23,036 nucleotides of DNA. Origin: an uncultured Campylobacter sp. GTDB lineage: Bacteria; Campylobacterota; Campylobacteria; Campylobacterales; Campylobacteraceae. The translations under genes and the position numbers were made by a program. The notes under the pieces are model-generated. The model saw only the letters and a list, made by a program, of their open reading frames with translations. It was not told the DNA's origin and ran no database searches. Positions 7,881 to 18,018 of the stretch are shown here, one piece after another (within the stretch, counting starts at the first letter, position 1; each line of letters begins with the position of its first letter). The DNA is taken from assembly GCF_938017615.1 (NCBI RefSeq), contig NZ_CALIJA010000091.1, positions 1-23,036 of the forward strand, given 5' to 3'.

Positions 7881-8596
7881 ATTGCGATCTTTTAAATTTG
7901 TATTCTAAACTTTAAATTTACACCTTGCTGCGTATTTCTGCGAAGTAGCGTAAAGAGTAAAATTCCTCTTTTAAATTTATTCTTTGTCGCGCCGCAGGGC
8001 TTTGCGGCTTTCGCTCCTAGCGGCGGGCGATCTCGCGGGTTATGCTGCGGTTTATTTAAAGAATGACAGCTGCACGCGGCTGCGGCGCCAAATTTATGTT
8101 AAATTTTACGGACAGACGGCAGCCGCTCGCTGCGCAGATAGACAAAATTTTACATTAAACGGCGAGCGAAATTTCACGGCAGAGCTGCGACGAGAATTTT
8201 AACGGTATGCGCGTGGAAATAAATTTAAATGGCGTATGTGCGGCGAGAAATTTTAGCGACATCGATTCCCGCTTCGCCGCTTATAAAATTTGCAAATTTT
8301 ATTTCCCGAACGTTCGCCGATTATTATGCCGATGAAGTTTATAAATCCGCTTGCGCTATGCAAACTCTCGGCTTCATTCTTCCGCCGTCACAAAGGCTAA
8401 ATTTTTTCTAATCACGCTACGTGCGCCTCCAAGCAGGTCTGTATTTACATGAGCGCAAAAGTATCCAGCAGCTCTAAATTTAAAAGATAAATTTCATTCG
8501 TGCAGATTAAAATTTTAAAATTTCAAAGCCCAATCTGTTTAAATTTAACCGAAGTCGGCAGAGCTAAATTTTAAAAAGGTCTAAGCTTTAATGATT
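7881..8596. other. Long AT-rich non-coding gap
   Basis: More than 700 bases with no convincing gene. Short open frames at 7984-8202 and 8229-8411 give Arg/Ala-rich peptides without family resemblance, plausible starts or ribosome sites. The most evident feature is the word AAATTT, seen about 20 times by eye in this gap plus the following terminator region, often as TAAATTT or AAATTTTA. I see no tRNA, no CRISPR-like periodic repeat and no IS remnant. It lies between the 3' ends of two convergent genes (the aas fusion and fldA), where a terminator and little else would be expected, so its length is unusual. Confidence 0.6.
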
Positions 8597-8638
8597 TTAA
8601 AAAAGATGAAAGTGCCGCGAAGCGCACGCTTCGCGGCA
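8597..8638 (-). terminator. Terminator of the DUF2325-fldA operon
   Basis: An 11-bp G+C-rich stem (TGCCGCGAAGC at 8613-8623 with GCTTCGCGGCA at 8628-8638) with a 4-base loop. On the minus strand it is followed by a T-rich stretch ending in six T. It lies 15 bases past the fldA stop, in the right position to end that leftward operon. Confidence 0.85.
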
Positions 8639-8652
8639 AATTTAAAGGAGGA

Positions 8653-9144
8653 CTATTTAAAAGATGGAGCGATCTGCGCTACCCACGCCTCGATGCGGCT
8701 CTCGGTGAGGTCGCTTTGATTGTCATTATCTAGCGCGAGGCCAACGAATTTGCCGTCCACTACGGCCTTGCTCTCGTCAAATTCATATCCGTCGGTAGGC
8801 ACTGCACCTACGATATTTGCACCCGCTTTTTTGAAGTTGTCGTATAGCTCGCGCATTGCGTTGCAGTAGGCGTCGCTGTAGCTTGAGCTATCGCCCATGC
8901 CGAAAATCGCGACAGTCTTGCCCGCGACATCAAGGGCTGAGAAATCAAAGCCCGCCCAGTCGTCTTGTAGCTCGCCGTCGTTCCATGTAGAGCTGCCAAT
9001 GATGAGCGCGGTGTATTTATTTAGATCTGCAGGCGCGATGTCCGCGACGTTTTTTAACTCGTTTTCTACGCCTAGCTTTTCGGAGATTAGCTTCGCGGCG
9101 TCCTCAGTATTGCCCATCGAGCTTCCAAAAATAATTCCAACCAT
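8653..9144 (-). CDS. fldA: Flavodoxin (long-chain)
   Basis: A 163-residue FMN-binding electron carrier. The phosphate loop is GSSMGNTE near the N terminus (positions ~7-14). The usual central threonine is replaced by methionine, but Asn-Thr is kept. The FMN-flanking loops are SSTWNDGELQDDW (about 52-64) and GMGDSSSYSDAYCNAM (about 102-117), and the ~20-residue insert marks the long-chain class. The C-terminal TDGYEFDESKA...DNDNQSDLTESRIEAW strongly resembles Helicobacter and Campylobacter FldA as I recall them. In those bacteria FldA is the acceptor for pyruvate oxidoreductase, and a pyruvate oxidoreductase gene (nifJ) is encoded 2.5 kb away in this window. The ribosome site AAAGGAT precedes the ATG. 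It is the last gene of a three-gene leftward operon, 11 bases behind an unknown gene, and is followed by a strong terminator. Confidence 0.94.
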   Translation of the reverse strand: MVGIIFGSSMGNTEDAAKLISEKLGVENELKNVADIAPADLNKYTALIIGSSTWNDGELQDDWAGFDFSALDVAGKTVAIFGMGDSSSYSDAYCNAMRELYDNFKKAGANIVGAVPTDGYEFDESKAVVDGKFVGLALDNDNQSDLTESRIEAWVAQIAPSFK

Positions 9145-9155
9145 TTGGTATCCTT

Positions 9156-10391
9156 TTAATAAATTTTGTCGGTGAGCTTGTATGGTACTAATTTCATAAT
9201 GAAATTTCCCTTAAAGCATTCGCTTTTTATCTCGACGTGGCGGTTAAAATTTTCATTTTTTGGATAGACAAGATACAGGGCATCGAGGTTTGCTCCGCGG
9301 CAAAGCTCTAGCGCTTTTTTTATATCATTATCATAAATGGCTGAATTTTGAGGTAGAATTTTTTTAAAGCTCGTAACCACGCCTAGGCTAAAACCGCTCT
9401 TGCGAACTACGATGAGCTCGCCCGATTTACCCACAAGCTGCAGCTGTGCGCCTGCATTGCGAAGCGCGATTTTGCAAAATACGAAGTTGCAAAACGCATC
9501 GTCTCCGTTTAGCAGCAATCCGCTACGCAGACTCACGATTGCGCTAGTTAGCTTATAAGCGGGCTTGGCGGCAAATACAGGCAGCGGCATATCGCGCAGA
9601 TAGGCAAAGATTATCGCATTATCCGCCGTACAGAATTTCACGGCGGGCTTGAAGCGGTAAATTTTGCGAGCACCGCGCCTAAGTTCGGAAGCGATAAAAT
9701 TTAAAAATGCCGCTCGAAACTGCGAAGCGCCCTTTAAATTTGCGGGCAGAATTCTATAATCCGCATTAACGTTAAAATTATATAGAGCTAGTATCGCTCG
9801 CGCTCGCGAAGCCGCATCATAATCCCGCAGCGCCTCTGGCGCAATCTCGCGCCCGTTCGCATCAAAGCCAAAAATTTCGCCGCAAAAGAATTTTTTATTA
9901 AAAGCTTCAGCATTTAAAATTTCATCATCAATAAGCTCATTATCCTGCTGCAGATCCACTTTTTGGCGTTTTTCGCGTGCTGCGATACCTCGTTTTGACA
10001 CGGCAGTATCTCGTAACAAAGCTGATTTCTCGTCCGAGCGCTTAGCGCAGAGAAAATTCTTTTGCGCGGAGCCAGTGTCGTAAAAAGCCCTTGCTATAAA
10101 ATTCCTATTTGCGCCGCCTTTTTGCGCACTCTTTGCAACGCACGGCTTAGAGGCATTATAATTAAGTGCGTCCGATTTACCAATTGAAAACTTTTTAAAT
10201 TTGCCGCTAAATTTCTTACTTTCGACGGGCGCAAGACAAGTAGCGTTAAATTTACTAGAATTTAAAAAATCCTTGAAATTTAGCTCGCCTGTTTCATCGT
10301 CGTAAGCATTTGATCGCGACGCAGTGCACGATTTTTTAACCGCTTGCCTGGGCTTGCCGGCATTACTTAAATTCCTTGGAATTTTAATCAT
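9156..10391 (-). CDS. Hypothetical protein between DUF2325 and flavodoxin genes
   Basis: A 411-residue protein I do not recognise. The first ~170 residues are polar, Lys/Ser/Ala/Asn-rich and low in complexity (for example KKFSGKFKKFSIGKSDALNY), so probably disordered. An acidic patch follows (DNELIDDEILNAEAF). The last ~220 residues look folded: IFGFDANGREIAPEALRDYDAASRAR, then alternating hydrophobic segments (SAIVSLRSGLLLNGD, AQLQLVGKSGELIVVRKSGFSLGVV) and a final MKLVPYKLTDKIY. There is no signal peptide, no clear membrane helix and no obvious enzyme motif. Its ATG overlaps the DUF2325 stop by 8 bases (10384-10391), implying translational coupling, and fldA starts 11 bases later. As I recall, C. 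jejuni also has two small conserved unknown genes beside fldA, so this may be a fast-evolving member of that cluster with an extended N terminus. A role with flavodoxin is inference only. Confidence 0.75.
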   Translation of the reverse strand: MIKIPRNLSNAGKPRQAVKKSCTASRSNAYDDETGELNFKDFLNSSKFNATCLAPVESKKFSGKFKKFSIGKSDALNYNASKPCVAKSAQKGGANRNFIARAFYDTGSAQKNFLCAKRSDEKSALLRDTAVSKRGIAAREKRQKVDLQQDNELIDDEILNAEAFNKKFFCGEIFGFDANGREIAPEALRDYDAASRARAILALYNFNVNADYRILPANLKGASQFRAAFLNFIASELRRGARKIYRFKPAVKFCTADNAIIFAYLRDMPLPVFAAKPAYKLTSAIVSLRSGLLLNGDDAFCNFVFCKIALRNAGAQLQLVGKSGELIVVRKSGFSLGVVTSFKKILPQNSAIYDNDIKKALELCRGANLDALYLVYPKNENFNRHVEIKSECFKGNFIMKLVPYKLTDKIY

Positions 10392-10707
10392 CTTCGCAAG
10401 GCTTGCACCCGAATTCTTGATTTAAATTGAAAACCTTACAGTATTCGCAAAATACGCAGCTAACGCTTCTTTTAGCGCATACGAGCGGGATTTTGCGCTT
10501 TTTTACTTCACCTTTGATTTTTTTCATCGTGTTGTGGTTTAAAAAGCTCGTAAGCATAACGACGCACTCGGTATCTTGCGGGATCGGCTTGCGATTTACG
10601 CGATTTTCGTTTCGTGCGTCCCAGTGCTCGATGTTGCTCGCGCCAAGATCTTTTAAAACCGCCTTAATGGGTGTAATCTCATCTGCTCCTATAACTAAAA
10701 CATTCAT
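10384..10707 (-). CDS. DUF2325 family protein with cysteine-rich C terminus
   Basis: A 107-residue protein of the DUF2325 family, function unknown. Typical features are MNVLVIGADEITPIKAVLKDLGA at the N terminus, the central VNRKPIPQDTECVVMLTSFLNHNTMKKIK, and IPLVCAKRSVSCV near the end. Unlike the shorter members, the tail adds a cluster of cysteines: after a Cys in LVCAKR come CVFCEYC and, after a dozen residues, CKPC. Together this could bind a metal or an iron-sulfur cluster. Start ATG 10707 has AAGGGG just upstream and a TGTTATAAT promoter box 30 bases away. It is the first gene of the DUF2325 / unknown / fldA operon, coupled to the next gene by an 8-base overlap. The context suggests a redox or metal link, but that is inference. 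Confidence 0.85.
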   Translation of the reverse strand: MNVLVIGADEITPIKAVLKDLGASNIEHWDARNENRVNRKPIPQDTECVVMLTSFLNHNTMKKIKGEVKKRKIPLVCAKRSVSCVFCEYCKVFNLNQEFGCKPCEDD

Positions 10708-10736
10708 TTCATCCCCTTTTATGATTGATATTCGTT

Positions 10737-10745
10737 ATTATAACA
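10737..10745 (-). promoter_or_regulatory. Extended -10 promoter box of the DUF2325-fldA operon
   Basis: On the minus strand the sequence TGTTATAAT (complement of 10737-10745) is a perfect TATAAT with an upstream TGn. It lies about 30 bases before the ATG at 10707, placing transcription start near 10730. No -35 box is evident, as is common in Campylobacter, where the upstream region is an A/T-periodic stretch. Confidence 0.65.
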
Positions 10746-10790
10746 GAGAAAGATTAAATTTAACTGATAATGTATATAAAAATTTAAAAT

Positions 10791-10817
10791 TATAAGCCGG
10801 AATTTTACCGGCTTATA
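10791..10817 (-). terminator. Terminator after the racemase-family gene
   Basis: A 10-bp perfect stem (TATAAGCCGG at 10791-10800 with CCGGCTTATA at 10808-10817) and a 7-base loop. On the minus strand it is followed by ATTTTAAATTTTT. It begins 8 bases past the stop codon of the racemase-family gene, in the expected place for a Rho-independent terminator. Confidence 0.8.
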
Positions 10818-10825
10818 TTTGATAT

Positions 10826-11518
10826 TTACTCGCCTAAAGCTAGACTTACTGCCGCATCGATGTGGATCTGCGTAGTATCGAATAGCCACGCGGCGGTATC
10901 TACTTGCGATACGAGCAGCCCAATCTCCGTGCAGCCCAGTATCACTCCCTGCGCGCCGCGAGCCCTAAGTCCTTCAATAATCCGTAAAAATTTCTCTTTG
11001 GAGTGCGGTAAGATTTTACCGAAGCAAAGCTCATCAAAAATTACTTCGTTTACCGCTTCCATTTCGTCCGCATTTGGCACGAGTACCTCTACGCCGCCAT
11101 CTATCAAGCGCTGTTTGTAAAAATCCTGCGTCATCGTGTAGATCGTGCCGAGCAGCCCTACTTTTTGCACGCCACGTTTTCGCAGCTCACTTAACGTGGC
11201 GTCCGCGATATGCACGAAAGGCACGGATATAGCGGCTTTTATCGCCTCGTAGCACTTATGCATCGTATTGGTGCAAAGAAAAATATAATCCGCTCCGCCA
11301 CTTTGCAAAACCCGCGCGTGACGAGCTAAAATTTCACCCGCCCTGCCCCACTCATTATCTCTTTGGCACCGCTCGATCTCGTCAAAATTTAGACTACTTA
11401 GCAGAATTTCGCCGCTACTTAGCCCGCCTAGACGCTCGTTAATTTTGCGATTGATCCCATCATAATAGGTAATCGTAGATTCGTAACTCATGCCGCCGAT
11501 TAGTCCGATTTTTTTCAT
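10826..11518 (-). CDS. Aspartate/glutamate racemase family amino-acid racemase
   Basis: A 230-residue cytosolic, cofactor-independent amino-acid racemase of the Asp/Glu/hydantoin racemase family (YgeA/RacX-like). It has the N-terminal GLIGGMSYESTITYYDGIN and the two catalytic cysteines: Cys82 in FLCTNTMH and Cys196 in ILGCTEIGLL. A third segment, VPFVHIADAT, matches the inter-domain region. Length fits the family (about 230). Both cysteines are present, so it should be a working two-base racemase; aspartate, glutamate and broad-specificity roles cannot be separated by eye. Start ATG 11518 has AAAGGAAAA upstream. It lies 79 bases downstream of nifJ on the same strand with a bulged hairpin between, so read-through from nifJ is possible. 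It ends at its own terminator. Confidence 0.9.
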   Translation of the reverse strand: MKKIGLIGGMSYESTITYYDGINRKINERLGGLSSGEILLSSLNFDEIERCQRDNEWGRAGEILARHARVLQSGGADYIFLCTNTMHKCYEAIKAAISVPFVHIADATLSELRKRGVQKVGLLGTIYTMTQDFYKQRLIDGGVEVLVPNADEMEAVNEVIFDELCFGKILPHSKEKFLRIIEGLRARGAQGVILGCTEIGLLVSQVDTAAWLFDTTQIHIDAAVSLALGE

Positions 11519-11543
11519 GGATTTTCCTTTTGGAATTTAACGA

Positions 11544-11577
11544 AATTCCTGGGTCACAAATTCTGCGACCCGGAATT
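11544..11577 (-). repeat. Bulged inverted repeat between nifJ and the racemase-family gene
   Basis: Arms AATTCC-(T)-GGGTC (11544-11555) and GACCCGGAATT (11567-11577) form 11 base pairs with a single bulged base and an 11-base loop. On the minus strand it lies 20 bases past the nifJ stop, but no real U-run follows (TTCGTTAAATT). It may be an attenuator, a processing or stability hairpin, or a weak terminator. Confidence 0.6.
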
Positions 11578-11597
11578 CTAAAAATTAACTACAACGC

Positions 11598-15179
<3,582 letters not shown>

Positions 15180-15796
15180 TTTTAGTTCCTTTGGAATTAT
15201 CAAATTTCGCTAATTTTACATATTTATTGCTTAAAAATTTAAATGCTTCACAAACCGAATAAAATTCTAAAGCTTTATCACAGCAGGCGGGCTACAAGCG
15301 CGATCTGCTGGCAGTTTTAGACGAGCATTACGGACGATTTGAGACGGCTCTTTCTCCGCTTTGAAAATAAATTTCTGCGTACTTTAAGCGCAGATCGCAA
15401 GCAGCGGGTAGAGATTAATGCAAATTTAGCCGTCTGACTCGAAATTCTAACCTAAATATCAAATGACGGGAATGCGCGAAAATTAAGAAATTTAAAAATG
15501 CACTTGCCACAAGATAAAAAGACCTCATATCGCAACAAGACTGGATAATAAAATTTAGCCACTACAAAGCCTCAACCGCCATACGCATCCAAGCTCAACG
15601 TAGCGAAATTTTATTTATGGCTTATAACATCGCGGTATATAAAATTTCAGCGCATTCTGCCAAATACAAGAAATTTTATTGCCATCTGCCGAGCGCGGTG
15701 CAAATTTCATTTTAAATTTTCATTGATTGATCGCTACGTGAATTTTACCACACGCGACTTTGCGTTTTGAGCGTAAATTCTATTTCCGCAAGCTGC

Positions 15797-15827
15797 GCGG
15801 AGGATAAATTTAGCTATAATCCTCCGC
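15797..15827. repeat. Inverted repeat overlapping a TATAAT box upstream of sotB
   Basis: A perfect 9-bp inverted repeat, GCGGAGGAT (15797-15805) and ATCCTCCGC (15819-15827), with a 13-base centre. TATAAT (15815-15820) overlaps the right arm. It has no T-run, so it is more like an operator or a hairpin than a terminator. It lies about 130 bases before the sotB ATG. Confidence 0.55.
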
Positions 15828-15851
15828 TTAGATTTGGCACGAAACGCGGCA

Positions 15852-15876
15852 CGGAATTTAAAATTTTAAAATTCCG
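15852..15876. repeat. Inverted repeat CGGAATTT / AAATTCCG upstream of sotB
   Basis: Arms CGGAATTT (15852-15859) and AAATTCCG (15869-15876) flank a 9-base AT centre that itself contains AAAATTTT. It could be a binding site or simply a product of the local abundance of AAATTT words. It lies about 80 bases upstream of the sotB start. Confidence 0.45.
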
Positions 15877-15954
15877 AGCAGAACTCGAAAAGCTAAAAAC
15901 CGCTAAATGCGCTAAACTTAAAGTCTAAATTTAAAAGCTAGAAAGAGAAAACCG

Positions 15955-17124
15955 ATGAACGTCCATAAAATCGCTTATACGAGAGTTGTCGCGTTAGCGT
16001 TTGCCGCCTTTATTTTTAACACGACGGAATTTATCCCCGTGGCCCTGCTAAGCGACATTGCGGCGGATTTTAAGATGGATGTTACGAGTACGGGCCTAAT
16101 CATCACGATCTACGCGTGGGCGGTGAGTATCCTTTCGCTGCCGTTGATGCTGCTTACTTCAAAGCTCGAGCGCAAGAGGCTACTTTTGCGGCTTTTTGTG
16201 CTGTTTACGCTAAACCACGTCCTGGTAGCCATTGCGTGGAATTTTGCCGTTTTGGTAATCGCGCGACTGGGCATCGCGATTTCGCACGCGATCTTTTGGT
16301 CGATCACCTCATCGCTCGTCGTGCGCGTAGCGCCGATAAATAAAGGCTCTCAGGCTATCGGCATGCTGGCTCTTGGGACATCGCTAGCCATGGTTTTGGG
16401 GCTTCCTTTGGGGCGCGTAGTCGGCGAGCTTTTTGGCTGGAGGATTACGTTTTTCGCAATCGGCGCGCTTGCGGCGGCCGAGGCGCTGTTTCTTTGGAAA
16501 ATTTTACCGTTTTTGCCAAGCCGCCGCGCGGGCTCCCTTGCGAGCCTGCCGATGCTTGCAAGGCGCCCGATGCTGCTTGCTTTGTATCTGCTGACGTTTT
16601 TGATCGTGGGTGCGCATTTTACGACCTACAGCTACGTCGAGCCCTTCGTGGCGAAATTTAATCCCGCAGGGGGTCACTTCGTAACCTACGTCCTGCTTGC
16701 ATTCGGCGCTTCGGGAATCGCTGCGAGCGTGCTTTTTTCAAAGCTTTACCGCCCTTTTCCAAACGCCTTTTTGATCTGCTCGATCCTCTTTATCCTAGCC
16801 TCGGTGCTGACGCTAAAAGCTTTTGTCGCAAATGACGCGGCGCTGCTGCTTGCAGCTTTCGTCTGGGGAGTGGGAATTTTTGGCTTTGGGCTTTGTTTGC
16901 AGATTAGGGTTTTGGCGCTAGCTCCCGACGCTACCGACGTCGCAATATCGATCTACTCGGCGATTTATAACGTAGGCATCGGCGGCGGAGCGCTTTTGGG
17001 ACATCAAGTCGCAACGAGATTCGGGCTTGAACACATAGGCGAGGCGGGCGCGATACTGGGCGCGCTAGGGCTTGCAAGCCACCTCTATGCAAGCGTAAAA
17101 TTCGTGGAGAAAAATAGCGCGTAG
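15955..17124 (+). CDS. sotB: SotB-type sugar efflux transporter (MFS, DHA1 family)
   Basis: A 389-residue inner-membrane proton antiporter of the major facilitator superfamily. It matches E. coli SotB (YdeA), which exports L-arabinose and IPTG-like sugars, closely in my memory. Shared segments include AAFIFNTTEFIPVALLSDIA at the N terminus, LTIYAW-like ITIYAWAV, HAIFWSITSSL, the motif-C-like GTSLAMVLGLPLGRVVGELFGWR, TTYSYVEPFV and LALAPDATDVA in helix 10. Twelve hydrophobic segments can be counted, and length agrees with the family (~390-400). The ATG at 15955 is preceded by a weak purine stretch (AGAAAGAGAAA). It is a single gene, facing ttdB at its 3' end, and a palindrome-bearing gap lies upstream. 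Relation to the dicarboxylate genes next door is unclear; the true substrate in this organism is unknown. Confidence 0.9.
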   Translation: MNVHKIAYTRVVALAFAAFIFNTTEFIPVALLSDIAADFKMDVTSTGLIITIYAWAVSILSLPLMLLTSKLERKRLLLRLFVLFTLNHVLVAIAWNFAVLVIARLGIAISHAIFWSITSSLVVRVAPINKGSQAIGMLALGTSLAMVLGLPLGRVVGELFGWRITFFAIGALAAAEALFLWKILPFLPSRRAGSLASLPMLARRPMLLALYLLTFLIVGAHFTTYSYVEPFVAKFNPAGGHFVTYVLLAFGASGIAASVLFSKLYRPFPNAFLICSILFILASVLTLKAFVANDAALLLAAFVWGVGIFGFGLCLQIRVLALAPDATDVAISIYSAIYNVGIGGGALLGHQVATRFGLEHIGEAGAILGALGLASHLYASVKFVEKNSA

Positions 17125-17406
17125 GCTAAATTTACGAAAGAGCTTCGGCGAGATTAGCGCGCGCTTTTAGTCCGCGCTTTAAAACGGCGGCTTTGCGGGT
17201 CTAAGTTTTTAAAATTTATCCCTGCGATTAGCTAAATTTGCAGATAAATTTAATCTCGCGCTTAGCCCCACTGGCTGTTTTATTCATCATTCGCACCCGC
17301 GCCATATCCGCCCAAAGCTCTTAAAATTTACCCCTCGCTACAGCGATAAATTTTAAAATTTAGCGACAGAGTGCAAAAATTTAAAGCGCGAGCCGCCAAA
17401 ATTTAA
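17125..17406. other. Gap between convergent sotB and ttdB
   Basis: No gene is visible. The most notable item is a perfect 16-base palindrome TAAATTTTAAAATTTA at 17347-17362, 56 bases past the ttdB stop when read leftward. It consists only of A and T, so it is a weak candidate for a terminator serving both genes. AAATTT occurs repeatedly. Confidence 0.5.
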
Positions 17407-18018
17407 CTACTTTATAAACCCGACCTGCGGTAAAATTTCAGCTAGCGCCGCGTCCTTTTTCTCGTTAAATTTTACCTTGTTCTGCTCAAAAAGATTATTT
17501 CCGTGCGCGTCAATCGAGACGATGAGCGGGCCAAACTCCTTCACGCGGCACTTCCATAGCGTCTCTGGCATCCCAAGCTCCGTCCAGTCCGCACTCTCGA
17601 TCTCCTCGACCTGCGTCGCGGCCACCACCGCGCAGCCCGCAGGAAATACGCAGTGTATCGCGCCAAACTCCTTGCAGCCGCTCATCGTGCCCTCGCCCAT
17701 GCCGCCTTTGCCGACAATGAGGCGCACGCCCGTTTTAGCGATAAATTCGCGCTCAAATTTCTCCATCCGCATGCTAGTCGTAGGTCCGACCGAAACCATC
17801 TCAAAGCTTTTTTCGCCCGTTTTTCTGATGATCGGCCCCGCGTGCAGGATCGCGCCGCCTCTGATATCAAGCGGTAGCTCGCGGCCCTCCTCTACGACGC
17901 GTCTGTGCGGCACGTCGCGGCAGGTGACGATGTGTCCGCTGAGGTATATGACGTCGCCGATTTTGATGTCGGCCAGATTCTCGGCCTTGATCGGCGTGGT
18001 TAAAATTTTCTTACTCAT
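17407..18018 (-). CDS. ttdB: Iron-sulfur hydratase beta subunit, L(+)-tartrate dehydratase/fumarase type
   Basis: A 203-residue small subunit of a class I (iron-sulfur) hydro-lyase that works with TtdA to dehydrate L-tartrate to oxaloacetate, or to interconvert fumarate and malate. The sequence follows E. coli TtdB (201 residues) almost throughout as I remember it. Landmarks are KKILTTPIKAENL at the start, VTCRDVPHRR, HAGPIIRK, SVGPTTSMRMEKFEREF, LIVGKGGMGEGT, VFPAGCAVVAATQVEEIE, WTELGMPETLWKCRVKEFG and SIDAHGNNLF. The start ATG overlaps the ttdA stop by 4 bases (ATGA), so translation is coupled and the subunits should be made in equal amounts. Automated pipelines may call it 'fumarate hydratase beta'. 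Which substrate is used here cannot be decided from sequence. Confidence 0.9.
   Translation of the reverse strand: MSKKILTTPIKAENLADIKIGDVIYLSGHIVTCRDVPHRRVVEEGRELPLDIRGGAILHAGPIIRKTGEKSFEMVSVGPTTSMRMEKFEREFIAKTGVRLIVGKGGMGEGTMSGCKEFGAIHCVFPAGCAVVAATQVEEIESADWTELGMPETLWKCRVKEFGPLIVSIDAHGNNLFEQNKVKFNEKKDAALAEILPQVGFIK

Larger units (their letters stand above)
15204..15954. other. Long AT-rich gap between divergent nifJ and sotB
   Basis: About 750 bases without a convincing gene. An open stretch near 15263-15364 reads QQAGYKRDLLAVLDEHYG and then stops, but such a length is expected by chance and I do not recognise it. AAATTT is frequent. Two inverted repeats stand out in the last 160 bases (15797-15827 and 15852-15876), annotated separately. 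No tRNA, IS or CRISPR pattern is seen. Promoters for nifJ (minus) and sotB (plus) must lie here. Confidence 0.6.

Noticed and set aside
7984..8411. Two short open frames (7984-8202 and 8229-8411)
   Set aside because: No ribosome site, no family resemblance, and odd Arg/Ala-rich composition with translated AAATTT words. They look like chance frames.
7881..8652. CRISPR array or tandem repeat because AAATTT recurs
   Set aside because: Spacing is irregular and only the six-base word is shared. There is no repeat-spacer structure.
10826..11518. The racemase-family gene as the missing user of the nickel-pincer cofactor
   Set aside because: It has the two catalytic cysteines of the cofactor-independent Asp/Glu racemase family and no resemblance to LarA.
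15180..15203. Upstream start of nifJ at 15203 (MIIPKELK)
   Set aside because: AAAGGA fits the ATG at 15179, and the eight extra residues would be encoded by the ribosome-binding region itself.
15263..15364. Possible gene remnant reading QQAGYKRDLLAVLDEHYG
   Set aside because: About 33 codons open is expected by chance at this composition. No homology is recognised and no start is present.
17347..17362. Palindrome TAAATTTTAAAATTTA as a protein-binding site
   Set aside because: It is made only of the AAATTT-type words that are common throughout this DNA, so chance formation is likely.
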